In this document: piece by piece, positions 17,923-26,757 of the stretch
Numbering within the stretch: the stretch's first letter is position 1
How the letters are laid out: each line of letters opens with the position of its first letter
Assembly: GCA_002427505.1 (NCBI GenBank)
Contig: DIRJ01000037.1
Coordinates: forward strand, 12,832-76,831
Direction of reading: 5' to 3'
Length of the DNA: 64,000 nucleotides
Source: Mageeibacillus sp. UBA5439
GTDB taxonomy: Bacteria; Bacillota; Clostridia; Saccharofermentanales; DTU023
Position numbers and translations under genes: made by a program
The notes under the pieces: generated by a model
Told to the model about the DNA's origin: nothing
The model's database searches: none
The model's input: only the letters and a program-made list of their open reading frames with translations

Positions 17923-18615
17923 ATGAGTAAAAGTGTATTAACGATGAAAGAAATTCCACTAACGGAACGACCCTACGAAAAGGCTGAAAAACTCGGCATC
18001 TCAGCTTTGAGTGATGCTGAGCTGCTGGCGATTATTCTGCAATCGGGACAAAAAGGTGTCACAGTTGTGGAACTGGCACACAAGCTATTGTTGGAGGCCG
18101 GCAGTCTGGACGGACTTTTTGATATGAGTCTGGAGGAGTTGCGTTCAATATCCGGCATAGGCAGGGTGAAAGCTCTCAATGTCACAGCAGCCTTGGAGCT
18201 GGGGCAGCGGGCATCAGCCAAGCGGGCCGGTCGCAAGCGGCATCAGGTGCATGGCCCCCATGATCTTTTCGCCTATATTGAATCTCAGCTGCGTTTTCAG
18301 CCAAGAGAGCAATTTTTCATTATTATGCTGGATACGAGAAATCGAATTATCAGGCATGTGTTAATTTCCAGTGGCGGACTGTCATCTTCAGTGATCCAGC
18401 CGCGTGACATATTTCGGGAAGCAGTGAAGGCTAATGCTGCGGCTATCGTCTTAGTGCATAACCATCCGAGTGGCGATGCTATGCCTAGTGAAGCCGACCG
18501 CACATCTACACAGCGTTTGAGTGAGATGGGACAGATGATGGGGGTACAGGTGCTGGACCATATTGTAGTGGGATCTGAAGGCAGTTTGAGTATGCGGGCC
18601 CTCGGGCTAATGTAG
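17923..18615 (+). CDS. radC: RadC/YeeS-family JAB domain protein
   Basis: RadC proteins carry a helix-hairpin-helix domain and a JAMM metalloprotease-like domain; despite the name, a DNA-repair role is not established. The 230-aa protein begins with the UPF0758 region (KEIPLTERPYEKAEKLG), contains the HhH motif SISGIGRVKALN, and has the JAMM motif HNHPSGDAMPSEAD. The ATG at 17923 is chosen because AAAGGA ends nine bases before it; earlier in-frame TTG/ATG codons lack a site. It is next to the mre genes, a common neighbour in Firmicutes. Confidence 0.92.
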   Translation: MSKSVLTMKEIPLTERPYEKAEKLGISALSDAELLAIILQSGQKGVTVVELAHKLLLEAGSLDGLFDMSLEELRSISGIGRVKALNVTAALELGQRASAKRAGRKRHQVHGPHDLFAYIESQLRFQPREQFFIIMLDTRNRIIRHVLISSGGLSSSVIQPRDIFREAVKANAAAIVLVHNHPSGDAMPSEADRTSTQRLSEMGQMMGVQVLDHIVVGSEGSLSMRALGLM

Positions 18616-18732
18616 ATTTTGCTGTTAAAGAAGCATGATCGTTAAGCTGGCTGCATCCCTTTGACTGCTGATGTGCTAAACTAATTTGTGTATTTTTAGA
18701 TAATAATTACCTAGATTAAGGACGTCGGGACG

Positions 18733-19599
18733 ATGAAAAGAAAAGCTCCGCGTATTTTTATAATTGTTTTAGTCACAGTAGCTATTTTGGCGACCATGAT
18801 TCTTACAGCGCTGCCCGGATCCACACGGACAATCATCGCTGATTATTTTGGTCGCGTGTTTGATCCGCTGGTGTCCTTTGCCCAGGCAGGTGCTAAATCT
18901 GCTGGGAACTTTTTTTCCGCAGTGAGTGAGAACAGGGAACTGAAGGACGAAATTGCTAAACTGGAAATAGAAAACTCCGATTTGCGTCAGGAAATCAGAG
19001 TTAATGAAGAAAAAGTTAAAGCCTATGACGAGCTGGAAGATGCCTTAAATCTGAAAAGCAGGTTTAAAGACTACGAGATAGTCGGCGGCAAAGTGATTAA
19101 CCGTTCCATTGGACCTATGTTTGATCTGTTTCGCATAAATCTGGGCCGTGAAGACGGTATCTGGGTGACAAGTGACCGCTCGTACCCGGTTCTTGATAGT
19201 CAGCATAATTTGGTGGGCAGACTTTATTCCAGTGAGCTGGGCTCTTCTCGTGTACTGCCTTTGCTGCATGAAGGCTTTTCTATCAGCTCAAAAGTTTCAG
19301 CTTCAGCCGGCAATAATTTCCGGGTAAGGGGATCAGTTGAATATAAAAACCGGCGCTTGTGCCTGGCGGATCAAATCCCTGAAGGCACACCAGTACGCGT
19401 CGGTGATCTGATTGTAAGCTCAGGTGACGGGGGTCTGTATCCGGAGGGAATTGAAATTGGCAGAGTAGTCGAGATTATTAATGATAGCCGCTCAAATGCC
19501 ATGCAGGCTTTAATTGAACCCAGTTCACAGCTGGAGGAGCTGAATTATATTTTTGTCCTGATTGATCATGCACTCCCGTCAGGTGCAGAAGGGAAGTAA
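18733..19599 (+). CDS. mreC: Rod shape-determining protein MreC
   Basis: MreC is a bitopic membrane protein that links the cytoplasmic MreB filament system to periplasmic cell-wall synthesis. The 288-aa protein has an N-terminal membrane segment (about residues 9-28), a coiled coil (about 66-105, rich in E, K and L), and two beta-barrel domains with the conserved GSSRVLPLLHEGFSIS-type segment. AAGGACG provides the ribosome binding site. mreB is absent immediately upstream, where radC lies, so it must be elsewhere or missing. Confidence 0.93.
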   Translation: MKRKAPRIFIIVLVTVAILATMILTALPGSTRTIIADYFGRVFDPLVSFAQAGAKSAGNFFSAVSENRELKDEIAKLEIENSDLRQEIRVNEEKVKAYDELEDALNLKSRFKDYEIVGGKVINRSIGPMFDLFRINLGREDGIWVTSDRSYPVLDSQHNLVGRLYSSELGSSRVLPLLHEGFSISSKVSASAGNNFRVRGSVEYKNRRLCLADQIPEGTPVRVGDLIVSSGDGGLYPEGIEIGRVVEIINDSRSNAMQALIEPSSQLEELNYIFVLIDHALPSGAEGK

Positions 19600-19600
19600 G

Positions 19601-20161
19601 ATGTCCGGAATTTCCAGACCCATAACTATCTGGCAACGTGTTTTGGTCTACGCTGCTTTACTCATTGTTCTGGCCAGTGCTCAGGTTTTTCCGGGACAGT
19701 GGACGCGGATGCCTGCCCCTGATTTTCTCCTCTTACTGCCACTGATAATCGGTTTGACCAGAGCTGGCAGAGAGGGCTTTACCATGGGTCTGATTTCCGG
19801 CTTTCTGCGTGATTATCTAAGTGGCAGACTTTATGGTCTAGGAATGCTTGAAGGTATGATTATCGGCCTGCTTGCAGGCCTGTTTTTCAGTGAAAACAAC
19901 AAGATATTCTGGAGGCGATTACTATTACTCTGTCCTGGTGTGACTTTGGCCCATGTTTCTGTTATGGCTTTGCTTTCTTATCTCTTTCCCTTTGATCCCG
20001 GTCTTCCTTTATCCCTGATCATGATCTTGAGAGAAACGCTTGTAAGCCTTCCGCTTGTGCTTCTGGCCAATTTGTTTGCCGCTGTGATAATATTATTTTT
20101 CTTATGGCTAGGTTTTTATCAGAAAAAAAAGAAGCACAGGCAAACTGCGGGTAAGGGCTAG
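19601..20161 (+). CDS. mreD: Rod shape-determining protein MreD
   Basis: MreD is a small polytopic membrane protein of the elongasome. The 186-aa product has about five hydrophobic segments and the typical MreD features APDFLLLLPLIIGLTR and GFLRDYLSGRLYGLGMLEG. The ATG at 19601, two bases after the mreC TAA, is chosen because GAAGGGAAG precedes it; a TTG 39 bases upstream in frame would overlap mreC and lacks a site. Confidence 0.9.
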   Translation: MSGISRPITIWQRVLVYAALLIVLASAQVFPGQWTRMPAPDFLLLLPLIIGLTRAGREGFTMGLISGFLRDYLSGRLYGLGMLEGMIIGLLAGLFFSENNKIFWRRLLLLCPGVTLAHVSVMALLSYLFPFDPGLPLSLIMILRETLVSLPLVLLANLFAAVIILFFLWLGFYQKKKKHRQTAGKG

Positions 20162-20174
20162 GAAGGGTATAACC

Positions 20175-22508
20175 GTGCACTCTAATGCAAGTGAAAATAA
20201 AGATAAGCGCTTTCACCGCCTGCAGCGTCCGCAGCGCTTGAAGAAAGACTTTCTGCGCCAGTTTCTGTCTAATCGCTATGCGGTGCTGATTGTCATCCTG
20301 TTCCTTGCTTTTGTACTGATCCTGCTGCGAACTGCGGACCTGCATCTTTTTGGCCAGTCAACTCACACAGCCCTGGAATCAAGTGGCAGCAGCAGTGAGT
20401 TGAGCTTGTCGGCACCACGCGGTGATATTGTTGATCGCAATGGCGTTCCTTTGGCTGTAACTGAAAGCATTAATACAATATCCATTGTCAATGTCGGGCT
20501 GGATAACTCAGCTTTAAATCGCATGCTGCTTGATCTGGCTAACTTGTTTGAAGAAAATAATGTTGATTCGGAAAGTGATTTCAGATCATACTTTGATATT
20601 TCCCAGGCGGATCGCAAGGCCCATGAAGAGGGATCTCTCAATCCGGTCAATTTTGTATTCAAACGTTCGTGGGAGGAACTTGAAGCCTTCCAGACTGATC
20701 CGGATACTTTTAACCTCTATACGTCCGAAGAGGCTTCCAACCTTGTCCAACGGCAAAAACTGGTCAAGCAGACTCCACGCGAGTTTTTCGACTATTTACT
20801 CTATGATTTCTTTTCTATAGAGCCGGTGGCTGATGAAGGCAACAGACTCTATTCGGATTATGAGGCTTTCCAAATCATGGAGATGCGCTACCTTATTTTG
20901 AAGAACAACTGGAATTTCTATATCAAGGAGCCGATTTTGCTGGCTGATAATGTGCCTGAATCGCTTAGCAGTTTGCTCAACGAGCAAAACTATCGTTTCC
21001 CGGGCATAACAGTTGGTCAGCGCTTCCTGCGCCGCTATACGAGTGAAAGCGACATTGTCTCCCATGCACTGGGTTATGTCGGACAGATTTCTTCTGACGA
21101 ATATGATCAACTCAAAACTGAAGGCTATACCGTCAATGATGTCGTGGGAAAAACAGGTGTTGAACAGGCTGCCGAACGCTATTTGCGAGGGATTTCAGGT
21201 GCATATACGATAGAAACGTGGACGGATTCTGTTTCGGGGAACCCGGTGGCTTACCCCGGCTCAATGGGCAAAGCTCCACGGGCAGGTAATGAAGTCAGGC
21301 TGACCATTGACATAAATTTACAGCGTGTAGCCCGCGATAATCTGGAAAGGAAACTGAGAGAGTTGCGGGGATTTGAACGTGGAGACAGAGTGATGTCCGC
21401 ACCTGCCGGCAGTGTAATTGCTATGGATACAAAAACCGGCGCTGTGCTGGTAAACGCAAATTATCCGGATTATCACGTCTCCGACTTTGTTGAACAATAT
21501 ACGGATCCCCTGGCAGCAGATCGTGTACAAGAGTATCTGTCGGATACAGACGGTTTGCCTCTGCTGAATCGCGGTATTTCACAGTCATATGCACCAGGTT
21601 CAACCTTCAAACCGGTTACGGCGATGGCTGCATTCGAAAATGGCACACTGACAGCTGCTGATACGATTTACAGGTGTAATGGCCATGAGGAGATCGGCGG
21701 ACTGACCTGGAGCTGTCTTCAGGAGCCCACCAACGGACACGGTGAATTAAATCTGCAATATGGTCTGATGACTTCCTGTAACCTTTATTTCTACCTGTTG
21801 GGCGTCGATGTGGGTATTGATGCTATCAGTGAAACGGCGCAACGTTTAGGTCTGGGTGAAAGTACCAACCTTGATATTGGGGGCGAAAACATCGGAGTAA
21901 GACCCAGCCGGGCCTTGAAACAGGAAATCAATGCGAATCCGGCCGATCAAACCTGGTTTATTGCAGATACAGCTCAGACTGCAATCGGGCAGTTTTATAA
22001 CTCCTATACGATGCTGCAGATGGCGCGGGCGATCGGCGGCATCGCGACCGACTATCTGCTAACTCCGCATTTTATAAAAGAGGTGGTAGCAGAAGATGGA
22101 ACCGTGCTGGTCCCTGAGCAGATTGAACGTATTCCCCTAAAGCTGGATGAGGCAGGACGCAGTATCATAAATGAGGGCATGACAGGCCTGACAACATGGG
22201 ATCAGGGCAGAACAGCGGACTTGTTCCGTGATTTTCCTGTATCAGTTGCAGCAAAGACGGGTACATCGGAGGTGGTCGGATCTGACGGAAAGATTTATAC
22301 TAATGCGGTCTTCGTCTGCTACGCTCCGGCCAATGATCCGGAAATTGTCATAGCCAGTATCTTGGAAGATGCATCATATGGCGATCAAAGTGCGGATATT
22401 GCCTACCGTATACTTTGTGAATATTTCGGACACACGCCTACGCATGACTATATGGGTCTGTATGATGATGAATCAGCACGATTAACGGAAGGCTTTGGTA
22501 ACAATTAG
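20175..22508 (+). CDS. mrdA: Penicillin-binding protein 2 (class B, elongation transpeptidase)
   Basis: PBP2 cross-links peptidoglycan during rod elongation. The 777-aa protein has an N-terminal membrane segment (about residues 36-56), the dimerisation motif SAPRGDIVDRNGVPLAV, and the transpeptidase domain with the active-site tetrad STFK (in SYAPGSTFKP), SCN, and KTGT (in AAKTGTSEV). An insertion of about 130 residues between the N-terminal motif and the region GITVGQRFLRRYT is typical of clostridial PBP2. The start is GTG after AGGAAGG. The mreC-mreD-mrdA order is standard, but minC, minD and rodA, which often follow in clostridia, are missing here. Confidence 0.93.
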   Translation: MHSNASENKDKRFHRLQRPQRLKKDFLRQFLSNRYAVLIVILFLAFVLILLRTADLHLFGQSTHTALESSGSSSELSLSAPRGDIVDRNGVPLAVTESINTISIVNVGLDNSALNRMLLDLANLFEENNVDSESDFRSYFDISQADRKAHEEGSLNPVNFVFKRSWEELEAFQTDPDTFNLYTSEEASNLVQRQKLVKQTPREFFDYLLYDFFSIEPVADEGNRLYSDYEAFQIMEMRYLILKNNWNFYIKEPILLADNVPESLSSLLNEQNYRFPGITVGQRFLRRYTSESDIVSHALGYVGQISSDEYDQLKTEGYTVNDVVGKTGVEQAAERYLRGISGAYTIETWTDSVSGNPVAYPGSMGKAPRAGNEVRLTIDINLQRVARDNLERKLRELRGFERGDRVMSAPAGSVIAMDTKTGAVLVNANYPDYHVSDFVEQYTDPLAADRVQEYLSDTDGLPLLNRGISQSYAPGSTFKPVTAMAAFENGTLTAADTIYRCNGHEEIGGLTWSCLQEPTNGHGELNLQYGLMTSCNLYFYLLGVDVGIDAISETAQRLGLGESTNLDIGGENIGVRPSRALKQEINANPADQTWFIADTAQTAIGQFYNSYTMLQMARAIGGIATDYLLTPHFIKEVVAEDGTVLVPEQIERIPLKLDEAGRSIINEGMTGLTTWDQGRTADLFRDFPVSVAAKTGTSEVVGSDGKIYTNAVFVCYAPANDPEIVIASILEDASYGDQSADIAYRILCEYFGHTPTHDYMGLYDDESARLTEGFGNN

Positions 22509-22576
22509 TTGAAAAAATGTCAATTATGTGAGATAAGTATATGATAAGTGCACAAACATCTGAAATGCTAATCTTG

Positions 22577-22605
22577 TTGAGAGCTTGCCCATCTTCGTTT
22601 ATAAT
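22577..22605 (+). promoter_or_regulatory. Sigma-A promoter of the methylglyoxal-synthase-like gene
   Basis: TTGAGA, a 17-base spacer and a perfect TATAAT. Transcription should begin near 22612, giving a leader of about 70 bases. The strength of the match shows this gene pair is expressed separately from mrdA. Confidence 0.75.
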
Positions 22606-22681
22606 AATTCGGAGATTCGCGTAAAAACATGGGAAGGTGAAGCGGGTTTATTTATTAAGAACACCGCTTTGAAAAGGAAAA

Positions 22682-23071
22682 ATGAAAATTGTATTAATGG
22701 CCGATATATCACGAACTGAATTACTAGTTAACTTTTGTATTGCTTATCAGCAAATTCTAAATCAGCATGAATTAATTTCACCACTGAATACAGCTCATTT
22801 AATCAAGGGCGCGACAACTCTGAATGTTATGGCGTACCCGACTGAAGAAACCAGTACGAAGAGTCAACTTGCCGCCAGTGCGCGTTACAATGAAATTGAC
22901 GCTTTGATTTATTTGCGCGATCCTGAAGGTCCTATCACTGAACCACTAATCGATTTGTTCCGTGCCTGCGACACTAACAGCATTCCTTTTGCTACCAACT
23001 CAGCTACAGCTGAAGTACTAGTTCTGGCTATTAGCAGGGGAGATCTTGACTGGCGCGAGCTGGTTCACTGA
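22682..23071 (+). CDS. Methylglyoxal-synthase-like protein lacking catalytic residues
   Basis: The 129-aa protein matches methylglyoxal synthase (MgsA) in length, in the start (IVLMADISRTELLVNF, helix with QQILNQHE), in the LRDP segment at 78-81, and in N-S-ATAE at 106-111. The active-site parts are changed: the phosphate-binding TGTT loop reads SPLNTA (33-38), the GGDQ loop carrying the catalytic aspartate reads TSTKSQ (57-62), and the histidine of PHEP is threonine (T86). It is probably not a synthase and may be a ligand-binding MGS-fold protein. AAAGGA is its ribosome binding site. It sits where mgsA is found in clostridial mre loci and pairs with a glyoxalase-II-like gene. Confidence 0.7.
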   Translation: MKIVLMADISRTELLVNFCIAYQQILNQHELISPLNTAHLIKGATTLNVMAYPTEETSTKSQLAASARYNEIDALIYLRDPEGPITEPLIDLFRACDTNSIPFATNSATAEVLVLAISRGDLDWRELVH

Positions 23072-23085
23072 GAGGCTGTTTATCT

Positions 23086-23769
23086 ATGTCACGATACCAG
23101 ATATTGCCTGAGCTAAGGCGGATTCCTGAAGCTTTTCGTTATGGTAACGCATATATTTTAAAGACTGAAACAGGCAGCATACTTTTTGATCCTGCTGTCC
23201 CGCCGGAAAAAGTTCCTGAAGCAGATGATGTCAAACTCCTTATAGCTACACATGGTCATTATGATCATGTTGCCTCGGTCAGACAATGGACGGAAAGAAA
23301 TAATGCAGCTTTCTGGGTTTCAGACCGGGAGCGGGATCTCTTGTCAGATGCCAAAGCCAATGCATCCTTGATGTTTGGCCAAGCGACCAGCTATCAGGAG
23401 GCAGATCGTTATCTGCAAGATGGTGAGCTGATTGATCTGGATTCAGAATTAAAACTGAAAACTTTTAGCACTCCGGGCCACACAAAGGGCTCAATGTGTT
23501 TTTTGATCCTGCGTCAACGGGAAACTGAAGCAGAGGAGGCGCTGGCCCTGATTACCGGGGATACACTTTTTGATGATTCCTTTGGCCGTACAGATTTAGC
23601 TAGTGGCGATTCTGCTGAAATGTACCAATCACTGCAATTTCTGCGCGGACTCTTAATGGAGCTGCCGGCATCTTTGCCGGTGTGTGCCGGACATGGCGGA
23701 ACAGCTAGCGCCGGTGAGCTTCTGAATTCGCCGGTCTGGATCTTTGCAGAAACTCTTGTCGGGGGATAA
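23086..23769 (+). CDS. Metallo-beta-lactamase-fold hydrolase, glyoxalase II-like
   Basis: The 227-aa protein has the metal-binding motif THGHYDH (about residues 62-68), the second metal ligand in STPGHTKGSMCF, an aspartate in ITGDTLF, and a final histidine in CAGHGG. This is the pattern of hydroxyacylglutathione hydrolase-like/YcbL-type thioesterases. Its position 14 bases after the methylglyoxal-synthase-like gene hints at a shared role in methylglyoxal or related thioester metabolism, but the actual substrate is unknown. GAGAGG at the upstream stop serves as ribosome binding site. Confidence 0.82.
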   Translation: MSRYQILPELRRIPEAFRYGNAYILKTETGSILFDPAVPPEKVPEADDVKLLIATHGHYDHVASVRQWTERNNAAFWVSDRERDLLSDAKANASLMFGQATSYQEADRYLQDGELIDLDSELKLKTFSTPGHTKGSMCFLILRQRETEAEEALALITGDTLFDDSFGRTDLASGDSAEMYQSLQFLRGLLMELPASLPVCAGHGGTASAGELLNSPVWIFAETLVGG

Positions 23770-23867
23770 GAAGCAATCAGTCCTTCAGGCTGGACAATAG
23801 TGCCGGCACAGAACAGAGCCTGTTCGCTCGTACTTTATATTAAAACAGACAATTTGCCATTTATTGC

Positions 23868-23900
23868 AACCCTGCGTCTTCTTGTCGCAGGGTTATTTTT
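23868..23900 (+). terminator. Rho-independent terminator after the MBL hydrolase
   Basis: AACCCTGCG and CGCAGGGTT form a 9-bp stem with a 9-base loop, followed by ATTTTTATTT. It lies about 100 bases after the stop and separates this unit from the envelope genes downstream. Confidence 0.85.
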
Positions 23901-23944
23901 ATTTCCGGGAGTGATAATTCTATGTAAAAGGGAGGTAAAGAGAA

Positions 23945-24226
23945 ATGGCATTTACTTTGGAATCAGCTGTGGCTGCGTCAGCTGCCTTCTACATTCTTAT
24001 TCATTCTCTGGGGCTTTCACTGCCCGTAGCAGATGATGTGCGCTTTAGTGCGGAAATAGTAGGGCGAAGCAATGCGGCAGCTCAGACAGAAGAAAAATTC
24101 TATGACTGTAGTTTTTATGAGCATGAGGGTGAATACTTGCCCTTGTTGAAGAGCTCACCACAACGAATGATCGAACTGGTGTCGCTGGCACATGACCTGT
24201 CGCTCTTCTTCCGTTCGGATGGGTGA
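23945..24226 (+). CDS. Small envelope protein with one N-terminal hydrophobic segment
   Basis: The 93-aa protein starts MAFTLESAVAASAAFYILIHSLG, a hydrophobic segment of about 20 residues, followed by a polar region. GGGAGG about nine bases upstream and the seven-base gap to the next gene support translation. No family was recognised. It appears to belong with the two TadE/TadG-like genes that follow. Confidence 0.55.
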   Translation: MAFTLESAVAASAAFYILIHSLGLSLPVADDVRFSAEIVGRSNAAAQTEEKFYDCSFYEHEGEYLPLLKSSPQRMIELVSLAHDLSLFFRSDG

Positions 24227-24233
24227 GGCGAGT

Positions 24234-25649
24234 ATGAAAAAGCAGCTTAAGTGCAGCAAAAAATATAAGTACAGGCAGCGGGGCAGTCTAACTCTGGCCT
24301 GCTGTCTGATGCTGCCGGCGATAATTTTGCTGATGACTTCTTTATTGGTCGGCAGCATCTGGACACGACAGGATCTGGACGCAGTACGGGCTGCCAGGCA
24401 AAGTGCCGCTTCTGCCCTGGCAGCTTTTGACCGTGGTCTGTATCGGGATTTCGGACTTTTTGCTCTGACCGATCAAGACGTGAAGCGGACCTCATCAGAT
24501 TTCCTCTTGCCGGATACTTATTGCCAGAAGATCACAGTAGAGGATAGCCTCTATGAAAAAGAACAGCTCATGGGGGCAATTGCACGACACATGAGTGTGC
24601 GTGCAACTGCGGGTCTGATCGATGAAGCGATCGGCCGTATCCGGGAGATCAGAAATATTGCGCCCGATAATATGGCGGATTCTGTAAGATCTTTAGACGG
24701 CAGCGATCCGGATACTGCTAATCCCGATCTTGAAGAGGATGAAACGAATGAAGAGTGGTTTTCGGAATATTCCCAGTATATAGATCAGGAATATCGTGAT
24801 GATTACCATGATTCTCTCCTGGGCCTATCTCCGGTGTATGTCCCTGATGCAGACGGAGGCGGTAGCGTAGAAGATTTTGATCCTTATCAGGTATCAAGTC
24901 TGGAAAAACTGGCGCAAGGCCTGGACACAATGATGTTTACTCTGCCGGAAGGATTTACGGATCAACTTCTGTTAACTGAATATAGCCTGTCCTACTTTGG
25001 CTCACAGGTAAACTCACTCAAACAAAATGGAGCGATAAAACAGTACCGTACTCCGGATGGACGATTGCACCGCCTGTTTGCGGAATCCAGACAATACGAG
25101 CAGGAAATGATTGCGACCGGCGCTGTGGGTGTACAAGCTGCCCGAAATGTCAAATACTTCCTGGTTGGCTTCCGCATATTGATTAATCTGCTTTCTACTA
25201 TTCTATCAGCTGATGAACGTGCGAGTTTCGATGCAAAAGCGGCAGTTATCTCCGCCACTGTGTCTGTAATTTCTGCCGGCTTTATAACAATTCCGCCGGA
25301 AGCGATTTCAGTTGTGTTAATAATCTCCGATTCAATAGCAAGGGGAATCAAGGACAAGAACAAATTACTGGATGGAGAGGAAGTCAAATTCTGGCCTTCA
25401 GCAGGGGCAAATGCTTTCAAGGTCAATTATCGTGATCATGTGCGTCTTTTGATTCTGACTCAGCCCAGAGAACAGCTGCTGGAACGAATTTCAGCTGCGA
25501 TTAAGAATAACTACGGGGATGAATATTTTACAGCTGTGTCCTGTGAAGTAACACGCCCTGCTTATGTTGTTGGTAAGTTTTCACGTCATGATTTTGCTAT
25601 CACGATTGAGCGCAGATACTTTTCACGCGAAGAAGAAGAGACCGGATAA
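24234..25649 (+). CDS. TadG-like / DUF5702-like envelope protein
   Basis: The 471-aa protein has a short basic N-terminus, then a TadE/TadG-style hydrophobic segment (GSLTLACCLMLPAIILLMTS, about residues 17-40) followed by a heptad-like helix with repeated alanines (RAARQSAASALAAFDRGLYRDFGLFAL). This N-terminal layout matches DUF5702 proteins of clostridial Tad-like loci. The remainder is an external region with a hydrophobic patch near residues 300-370. The ATG at 24234 is used because GAGG precedes it; an in-frame ATG upstream does not have a site. No Tad ATPase or TadB/C platform gene is nearby. Confidence 0.6.
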   Translation: MKKQLKCSKKYKYRQRGSLTLACCLMLPAIILLMTSLLVGSIWTRQDLDAVRAARQSAASALAAFDRGLYRDFGLFALTDQDVKRTSSDFLLPDTYCQKITVEDSLYEKEQLMGAIARHMSVRATAGLIDEAIGRIREIRNIAPDNMADSVRSLDGSDPDTANPDLEEDETNEEWFSEYSQYIDQEYRDDYHDSLLGLSPVYVPDADGGGSVEDFDPYQVSSLEKLAQGLDTMMFTLPEGFTDQLLLTEYSLSYFGSQVNSLKQNGAIKQYRTPDGRLHRLFAESRQYEQEMIATGAVGVQAARNVKYFLVGFRILINLLSTILSADERASFDAKAAVISATVSVISAGFITIPPEAISVVLIISDSIARGIKDKNKLLDGEEVKFWPSAGANAFKVNYRDHVRLLILTQPREQLLERISAAIKNNYGDEYFTAVSCEVTRPAYVVGKFSRHDFAITIERRYFSREEEETG

Positions 25650-25670
25650 ATACGGATGTATGAGGTGAAA

Positions 25671-26663
25671 ATGAGCATAGAACGAGGAAGCAAAAAAAGG
25701 AAAAACAGGATCAAAGCATCAATGGCTTTGGAGATGTCAGTCATTCTGCCGATTATTCTATTTATTATTTTTGTATTTTACGGACATGTGCAGGAAATCG
25801 AACAATCGATATCAGCCCGCCATGCCTTGGACCAGCTGGCCAGTGAAATAGAACTTCTTTATCCGCTGTCTGATCTGATCTCAAGTGGTGAAGAGATCAG
25901 CGATACACAATTGCTTCGGATTATCGATGATCTGGGGATAAAAAATTATATTATGGATTTTGCAGTTGATATAGTAGCCAGCTTGCTGGCAGGACCGGCT
26001 CTGAACTATCGCTATACTCACTGGCTGGAAGAGATTTGTGCTGCCCGTCATCAGGATGTCCCCCAGGGTGAGCGCCGGTTTTTTGTTGATTATGTTCCGG
26101 AAAGAAACTTGATTTATCTGGGGATGTCATTCAGCAGGACTTCCTTAATGGCTACAGGTGAAGAACATGTGAGAAGCTCTGTGCCTCTCTGGTCCAGAGG
26201 AAAATACGATTTTAACAGCAGCTCTAATTCAGATGATCAAGAGGAAACAGATGATATCTGGGAAATGTCTAATTTTCAACGCGGGCTGGAGTTTCAACAG
26301 CTGTACGGTGCGAATCTTCCCACTACTTATCCTACTATTGCACGCTGGAGTTCTGGTACTGCTACATCGATCAAAAGCATGGACCTTACAGCTCCTTCCT
26401 GGCAGACAAAAGGAGCAGCCGAAGGACGGGTTTACTCATTTATTGACAACTTGTCAGCTTTTGAAGGCGGCCCGGAACCGGGGCCGGCTGTCGGCGAAAT
26501 AAGCAAAAAAGAGTTGATCCTGATTGTTCCTCGCAATCATGCAGACTGGCTGGATGACGGAGTAATTAGTCAATGGAGCGGCTATGCCTCGGGATTCGGT
26601 GTAGAATTGAAAATAAGCCGTTATGGTGAAAGCAAGCGTTATCAGGGAACAGGGGATAACTGA
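25671..26663 (+). CDS. TadE-like envelope protein
   Basis: The 330-aa protein has a basic N-terminus (ERGSKKRKNRIKA) followed by SMALEMSVILPIILFIIFVFYG, which is the usual TadE-type start (a glutamate near the N-terminal end of the membrane helix). The rest is predicted external, with a serine/aspartate/glutamate-rich linker near residues 180-195. GAGGTG four bases before the ATG at 25671 sets the start; the ATG 15 bases upstream is poorly placed. It follows the previous gene by 21 bases and completes a three-gene group. Confidence 0.6.
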   Translation: MSIERGSKKRKNRIKASMALEMSVILPIILFIIFVFYGHVQEIEQSISARHALDQLASEIELLYPLSDLISSGEEISDTQLLRIIDDLGIKNYIMDFAVDIVASLLAGPALNYRYTHWLEEICAARHQDVPQGERRFFVDYVPERNLIYLGMSFSRTSLMATGEEHVRSSVPLWSRGKYDFNSSSNSDDQEETDDIWEMSNFQRGLEFQQLYGANLPTTYPTIARWSSGTATSIKSMDLTAPSWQTKGAAEGRVYSFIDNLSAFEGGPEPGPAVGEISKKELILIVPRNHADWLDDGVISQWSGYASGFGVELKISRYGESKRYQGTGDN

Positions 26664-26666
26664 GCT

Positions 26667-26694
26667 TTGATTTATGCTGACTATAAGATAAAAT
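26667..26694 (+). promoter_or_regulatory. Possible promoter of secA
   Basis: TTGATT, 16 bases, TAAAAT. The leader to the secA ATG would be about 57 bases. The match is moderate, and a second weaker pair (TTGCTG at 26715, TATACA at 26738) also exists. Confidence 0.4.
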
Positions 26695-26757
26695 ATTGTC
26701 TGCTGGATGCAAATTTGCTGCAATCATTGTTTGTATTTATACATATAAGGAGTATCG

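Noticed and set aside
23800..24036. 78-codon plus-strand frame after the MBL hydrolase
   Set aside because: It runs through a strong terminator (23868-23900) and overlaps the better-supported gene at 23945.
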